Shown here: piece after piece, positions 60,111-64,000 of the stretch
How positions within the stretch are numbered: position 1 is the first letter of the stretch
How the letters are laid out: every line of letters begins with the position of its first letter
Source of the DNA: VXNE01 sp965116625
GTDB lineage: Bacteria > Pseudomonadota > Gammaproteobacteria > Pseudomonadales > Azotimanducaceae
Assembly: GCA_965116625.1 (NCBI GenBank)
Contig: OZ220717.1
Span: 4,278,001 to 4,342,000 of the forward strand
Direction: 5' to 3'
DNA: 64,000 bases
Made by a program: the position numbers and the translations under genes
The notes under the pieces: model-generated
What the model was told of the DNA's origin: nothing
The model's database searches: none
The model's input: the letters and a program-made list of their open reading frames with translations, nothing else

Positions 60111-62524
60111 GCGCGCGAAGCAAGCGCATCGATCTCGGCGGCGGCCCGGGATGCGGTGTCGGTGACCGCCAACTCCAGCCCATCGAAATCCTCGTACCCA
60201 CACGCGCTTGCCACCAGCGACCTGACCTTGGCTCCTGCCGCGCTCGGGTCGAATCCTTCTTCGCCGATGAGGCGCTGGATGCCCTGCAAATCCCGCCACA
60301 TGGCGGCAGCTTGCGCCAATGGCTCGACGCCCGTGGCGTCGAAGACCGCCCCCGCGGTCGGGGCCGGATCGTCAAGGGCAGTCTCGGCATCCCGCAACTG
60401 CTGGAGTCGCGCCGCCGTCTCGACGTGGTCGAGTCCGCCGCGCGCTTCGGCGTACGTGGAAACAGTGGCTTCGTCGGGGCTTTCCGCTGGTTCGCGCAAG
60501 CGGTCGATCAGGGACAGGTTGGCGTCGCATTCGGCCAGGACTTCACGCCGTGCTTCTTCGAAACGGCGGCCGATTTCGGATTCGCCGCACTCGAACACGC
60601 AGCGGGCCCTGCTGAGCACGGGAACTTCGCCAGCAGCGGGACTGCCGCAATGTCCGGCCAGCGCGGACAGCGCCACGGCGGAAAGGGCGTTCGAGTCCGG
60701 CTTCGCCGCTGAGAACAACAGGCTGTCCCGCGACAGGTGGGTCAGGGTCTCCCGGAACCGCCCGCATATGCCGCCGGACTCCCCGCCGTCGTGCACGAAC
60801 AGCATATCGATCGCCACGCCCGGATAGACGTCCCGGCTGGCGAGGTCGCCCAGGGCGACTGCGGCCACGCCGCATCCGCGCAGCGGCCCCGCCCGGTCGA
60901 CAAAGTCTGCGACAACGGCGGCAAGTACGGCCGAGATCGACGCTTCGGCGAGATTGGACAACGCAGTCCTGGCCTCGGCCGGCGACAGGTTGCCGCGCAC
61001 CACGTGCATCCCGATCTGAAACGCCTTGTCGTTCGACCAGTTCCGGACGACTTCAGCGGTATCCTTCGCATCAGCCGTGGGCAATTCGGCGACCAGTTCC
61101 CGCATTTCGGCAACGCCCATCTCCATCGTCCAGTAGAGTCGCGCCAGCCCGCGACGCGCAATCGCCTCGTATTCCTGGTCCGGCCCGAATCCTTTCGGCA
61201 GGTCGAGATCGGTGAACTCCCTATCCTGCAGGTTGTCGAGCAGTTCCGGATTGCGTTCGATCCATCCGGCGAGCCTCGGGGCGGCGCCGAAAATCTCGAC
61301 TATCGCCTCGAATGCGTCCGGCCGCGCCGCGGTAATCGGGCTGTCGTAGGCGCTCCAGTCATCGATCTCCGGATAGAAATGCCTGCGCCACTGGTCCACC
61401 AGCGGATCCATCTTCTCGAACCAGCGTCTCGGGCGCAGGACCAGATTCATCATGTCGCCGTAGGTTCCCGGCAACTGCGGCGACTCATCGGTGCCGCCGA
61501 TCTGCAGCAGCGGATAGTGGCGGCTCGCCATCGCATGGTGGTCCGCGTGACGCTGCATGTTGAAGAACATCCAGTTGCTGAACTTCCAGTCGGCGTTCCA
61601 GGAATGGCGCGGCTGCACCTTTTCCCAACGGCCGTTCGGAAGGCGAACCCGGCGCAGACCGTAGTGCTGAAAGTAGTTGCTGATCTTCATCGAAAAGACG
61701 CAGCCGAAGCCAAGGAAGATAAACACCGGCAACGCCCAGATGCCACCCATCCAGACCACCAGTCCGTACCAGAACGCCAGGCTCAGGCCATAGCGCCAGA
61801 ACGGATTGCTGTAGTGCCACACGGGCAGGCGACGCCGCGCCAGGCGTTCACCGGAAGCCTTCCAGGAATTGGTGAGGTTGCTCACGACTTCCTTCGGGAA
61901 GTACCGCCAGAAACTCTCTCCCTTGGGCGCGGAACCCGCGTCATGCGGCGTACCGACCTTGGCATGGTGGATATACAGGTGTTCCGTTGCGTATTGCGGA
62001 TAGGAGGCCGAGGAGAGCAGGAACTCGCCGATTCGTCTTTCCCAGGCAGAACGCCGGTGAATCAGTTCGTGACCGACCACGAATACCGCCTGCGCCTCCA
62101 TGGTCAGAATGATCACCAGGAGCACCTCTTCCCAGATGGCGAACGGGTTTGCGACAAGGATCTGCCACATGCCGAAGATGAGGGTCGGCGGCCACAGGAA
62201 CGCCCACGACCAGACCGGCAGGTTGTGCCAGAGCAGGCGGCGTTCCGGCGTCTTCAGATCCATGTTGCGCCCGTCGGAACCCAGCATCTTGTCGAGCGGT
62301 GCTGCGACGCTCATGAAGAGAAACGCCGGCACAAGCCACCAGCCGCCATGGACGAGCGCGAGGAAGATCAGCGGAAAGATGCCCAGCGGCAGGTAATGCG
62401 GAAGGGCGTTGAGAATCGTCGGTTCGATGTGCGGCGTGACGTCAGCCCCGTCCGGGCCTGGGCCACCAGCCGCGGCTGAATCTTGCGCCATGGCAGCTTC
62501 GCTACTGGACCCTCGGACCGGCAT
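60107..62524 (-). CDS. AlkB-type membrane di-iron hydroxylase fused to a degenerate GlnE-like domain
   Basis: An 805-residue fusion. Residues 40 to 400 are an alkane-monooxygenase-like membrane protein with all His boxes: HELIHR (152-157), EHLYIHH (181-187), NYFQHYG (283 onward) and NMQRHADHH (322-330). Residues 403 to 805 resemble half of GlnE: FGAAPRLAGWIERNPELLDN, WSNDKAFQIGMHVVRGNLSP and GGLDHVETAARLQQ fit its order. The nucleotidyl centre, normally KLGG...SDLDL, reads ALGDLASRDVYPGVAIDML, so one of two metal Asp is gone (Ala571) and one kept (Asp573). It likely hydroxylates or desaturates a lipid or the peptide, with the GlnE part as a sensor or scaffold. The alternative start is 62491. 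Confidence 0.85.
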   Translation of the reverse strand: MPVRGSSSEAAMAQDSAAAGGPGPDGADVTPHIEPTILNALPHYLPLGIFPLIFLALVHGGWWLVPAFLFMSVAAPLDKMLGSDGRNMDLKTPERRLLWHNLPVWSWAFLWPPTLIFGMWQILVANPFAIWEEVLLVIILTMEAQAVFVVGHELIHRRSAWERRIGEFLLSSASYPQYATEHLYIHHAKVGTPHDAGSAPKGESFWRYFPKEVVSNLTNSWKASGERLARRRLPVWHYSNPFWRYGLSLAFWYGLVVWMGGIWALPVFIFLGFGCVFSMKISNYFQHYGLRRVRLPNGRWEKVQPRHSWNADWKFSNWMFFNMQRHADHHAMASRHYPLLQIGGTDESPQLPGTYGDMMNLVLRPRRWFEKMDPLVDQWRRHFYPEIDDWSAYDSPITAARPDAFEAIVEIFGAAPRLAGWIERNPELLDNLQDREFTDLDLPKGFGPDQEYEAIARRGLARLYWTMEMGVAEMRELVAELPTADAKDTAEVVRNWSNDKAFQIGMHVVRGNLSPAEARTALSNLAEASISAVLAAVVADFVDRAGPLRGCGVAAVALGDLASRDVYPGVAIDMLFVHDGGESGGICGRFRETLTHLSRDSLLFSAAKPDSNALSAVALSALAGHCGSPAAGEVPVLSRARCVFECGESEIGRRFEEARREVLAECDANLSLIDRLREPAESPDEATVSTYAEARGGLDHVETAARLQQLRDAETALDDPAPTAGAVFDATGVEPLAQAAAMWRDLQGIQRLIGEEGFDPSAAGAKVRSLVASACGYEDFDGLELAVTDTASRAAAEIDALASRA

Positions 62525-62559
62525 TCATGGTACCACCGGACGGGTTGCCCTGCATGGTC

Positions 62560-63858
62560 TCAGGCTTCCAGAACTTCGATGAGACGCCCCAACGCTTCGA
62601 TGCAGAATGCCGACGTCACGGCTTCGGAGCCATGCCCTATCTGCCCTACCACGCCCCATTTCAACGTCTGGTCACCGAAGGCGAGAAGTTCCGGCCAGCT
62701 GCCATCCTCGCGTTGCGAACCGACGAGCCTCTCGACCTGCCGTCTCCCGTCAATACGCTCAAGGCTGCCGATGTTCCAGAGCGCCGACACTGCCTGCGCG
62801 GTCTGAAGGATGTTGCCGAATTCCCCTTTCCCGTCGCGCAGGGCGAGAATGCGGTCGGCCAGTACCGGCCGGAGTCGATCGAGAGCTGGCCGGGTCCGGA
62901 CCATGGCGCGGGTGATCGCATAGCAGATCGCGACCGTGTCGGGATACCACTTGGACGTGCCTTCGAGGGTGCCTTCGGTAACCAGCGTCTCCAGCCATGC
63001 CCTGGCAGCCCTGGTTTCGGGGTGGTCGCCCAGGTAGGCAATGACGTTCGCATTCACGACGGGATCGGCTTCGATACGGAAGGCCGACACGACGTCCGGT
63101 TCGTCTTCCGCCAGCACCCACGTCATGAAGCGGCCTTGCTCGTCGCGATTTGCCAGTATCCCCGGAACGTTCCTCCCGAGCACGATCCAGGGGTGGGATG
63201 CAAGAACGAGCGAACAGAGCGTCGTGCTGTCAAGATCCTGGGGCAGATGCCGGTAATAGCGCCAGAATCCAGGGTATTCCATGGTATCGGCAAGATATGC
63301 CCTGGTGCGCGCGCAGAGGGCCCTGGCACGTGGCTCCCCGCAACCCTCAAGCGCCAGAACGCCGAACGCCGAGACGAAGGCGGGCCTCTCGAAATGCCGC
63401 GGAATGCCCGGATCGGCGATATTGAACCGGATGCAGTGCCACGCCCCGTTCTCGTCGACGGTGGTGTCGAGGAAAGCGAGACCGCGGCGAATGCTCTCCC
63501 GGGCAGCTTCGGCAAGCGTGCTGGGCGAAACGCCGCCGAACGCCGTGGCCGCCGGCTCCGCGGGCGGACGAATGGGGGGTGCCGGGTCGTACATCGTCTT
63601 TCTCAGGAACTCGAGCGAGGCGGCACCGGTCCTCGCCGCCTCCCGTTCTTCGGCAGTTCGCCCACTCATGGGCGGAAGCACCAGGTGCGTCACCGACCCG
63701 GCTTCTTCGTGTACATGAATCTCCTGGTCTTCGGCCAGCGTCACGCCAAGTTCCCGTTCGATTGCATCTTTCGGATCGGCAAGCAGGCGCGCCCGAAACT
63801 CGCTGTCTTCACCAGCCTTCGAGAGGAGGCGCCGTGTCACGTCGATGGGCCCTTTCAT
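62560..63858 (-). CDS. NHLP leader fused to a terpenoid-cyclase-fold (alpha/alpha toroid) protein
   Basis: A 432-residue fusion. Residues 1 to 78 align without gaps to the precursor leader at 56282, 31 of 78 identical by eye: KAGEDSEFRARLLADPKDAI, IHVHEEAGS, THLVLPP, ending in TAEEREAARTG. Where the core should be, a Pro-rich linker (YDPAPPIRPPAEPA) leads into an alpha/alpha-toroid domain like squalene-hopene cyclases and prenyltransferases. It has DLDSTT (208-213), near the DXDD position, and the QW-type repeats ENGAWHC and QREDGSW (382-388). It could be a scaffold, an enzyme handled by the leader machinery, or a very large RiPP substrate. AGGAGG precedes the ATG at 63858. Confidence 0.85.
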   Translation of the reverse strand: MKGPIDVTRRLLSKAGEDSEFRARLLADPKDAIERELGVTLAEDQEIHVHEEAGSVTHLVLPPMSGRTAEEREAARTGAASLEFLRKTMYDPAPPIRPPAEPAATAFGGVSPSTLAEAARESIRRGLAFLDTTVDENGAWHCIRFNIADPGIPRHFERPAFVSAFGVLALEGCGEPRARALCARTRAYLADTMEYPGFWRYYRHLPQDLDSTTLCSLVLASHPWIVLGRNVPGILANRDEQGRFMTWVLAEDEPDVVSAFRIEADPVVNANVIAYLGDHPETRAARAWLETLVTEGTLEGTSKWYPDTVAICYAITRAMVRTRPALDRLRPVLADRILALRDGKGEFGNILQTAQAVSALWNIGSLERIDGRRQVERLVGSQREDGSWPELLAFGDQTLKWGVVGQIGHGSEAVTSAFCIEALGRLIEVLEA

Positions 63859-63928
63859 GGATGCCTCCTGTTGGAACGACTGCCAGGCGCCCGTGCTGCG
63901 GCACGCCCGGCGATTCGGCGGACCCGAT

Positions 63929-64000
63929 TCAGGCGATCTGCCTTCTGACCAGCTCTCCGAACACCCCCTCCTCACCCATGAGTTCCTTGAAGGAGCCGCT
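63929..64000 (-). CDS. ABC transporter C-terminus, partial (probable peptide exporter)
   Basis: Only the last 23 residues and the stop are inside the window; the gene runs off the right edge. They read SGSFKELMGEEGVFGELVRR plus QIA, the usual end of an ABC exporter ATPase (G-x-x-x-E-L-M ... F-x-E-L-x-x-R-Q). In NHLP clusters the exporter of the NHLM type ends this way, which fits the position 70 bases before the leader-cyclase gene. Whether it has a peptidase domain is unseen. Confidence 0.6.
   Translation of the reverse strand, partial: SGSFKELMGEEGVFGELVRRQIA

Overview
The window looks like a chromosomal piece of a GC-rich Gram-negative bacterium, most likely an uncultivated gammaproteobacterium. 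The reasons are the CysD plus fused CysNC sulfate activation pair, an outer-membrane beta-barrel with a LolA-like partner, a YejA-type binding protein, a fused ManC, a GlcDEF set and a sigma-54 promoter. No rRNA or tRNA gene was found, so the placement is an inference. Gene density is high and many genes overlap by 1 to 4 bases.

Layout: 1-5100 holds a partial aldo/keto reductase and a two-gene heterodimeric ABC exporter. 5100-9000 has a cyclophilin, two long palindromic repeats, a stand-alone 10-formyl-THF hydrolase-type protein and an acquired-looking patch with two AAA/DUF4143 ATPases (one cut short) ending in a 40-base palindrome. 9200-19400 is mostly core metabolism: a peptide-binding protein, a luciferase-like oxidoreductase, cysD-cysNC, a DUF35/thiolase pair, a phosphoesterase, glycyl-tRNA synthetase and a GcvR-like ACT protein. 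19400-28200 is a surface polysaccharide block (three glycosyltransferases, rmlA, an SDR epimerase with an altered active site, manC, an O-antigen ligase-like protein). 28400-44800 carries an acyl-CoA ligase with an F420-type reductase, dihydroorotase, a TlpA-like protein, glcDEF, a DsbA-like protein, two more luciferase-like oxidoreductases and a kinase-like protein. 44750-49200 contains a catalytically dead M1-peptidase/permease protein, a HigBA-type toxin-antitoxin pair whose toxin is frameshifted, bioF and an orphan ribbon-helix-helix antitoxin. 49300-52440 has mtnA, a HEPN-domain protein, a sulfurtransferase and a DUF454 protein behind a canonical sigma-54 promoter.

The most exciting region is 52459 to the right edge, read here as an unusual RiPP (ribosomal peptide) gene cluster. 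A short precursor (56282-56533) has a nitrile-hydratase-type leader and a core of only about five residues, LCCCW. On the other strand lie an RRE/E1-like/YcaO cyclodehydratase, an unknown protein, an AlkB-type membrane di-iron hydroxylase fused to a GlnE-like nucleotidyltransferase with a damaged active site, and a terpenoid-cyclase-fold protein that carries the same 78-residue leader as the precursor where a core peptide should be. The last codons of an ABC exporter sit at the right edge. A flavin halogenase, a beta-barrel and a LolA-like protein lie to the left. The suggested flow is leader capture by the RRE, azoline formation on the three Cys, possible halogenation of the terminal Trp, oxidation or lipid chemistry by the AlkB and cyclase-fold enzymes, then export. 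The order and the product are inference.

A second theme is a family of palindromic repeats of about 90 or 115 bases, six copies in all. They keep an open reading frame, one copy is inserted in frame inside glcE, and two abut the halogenase start.
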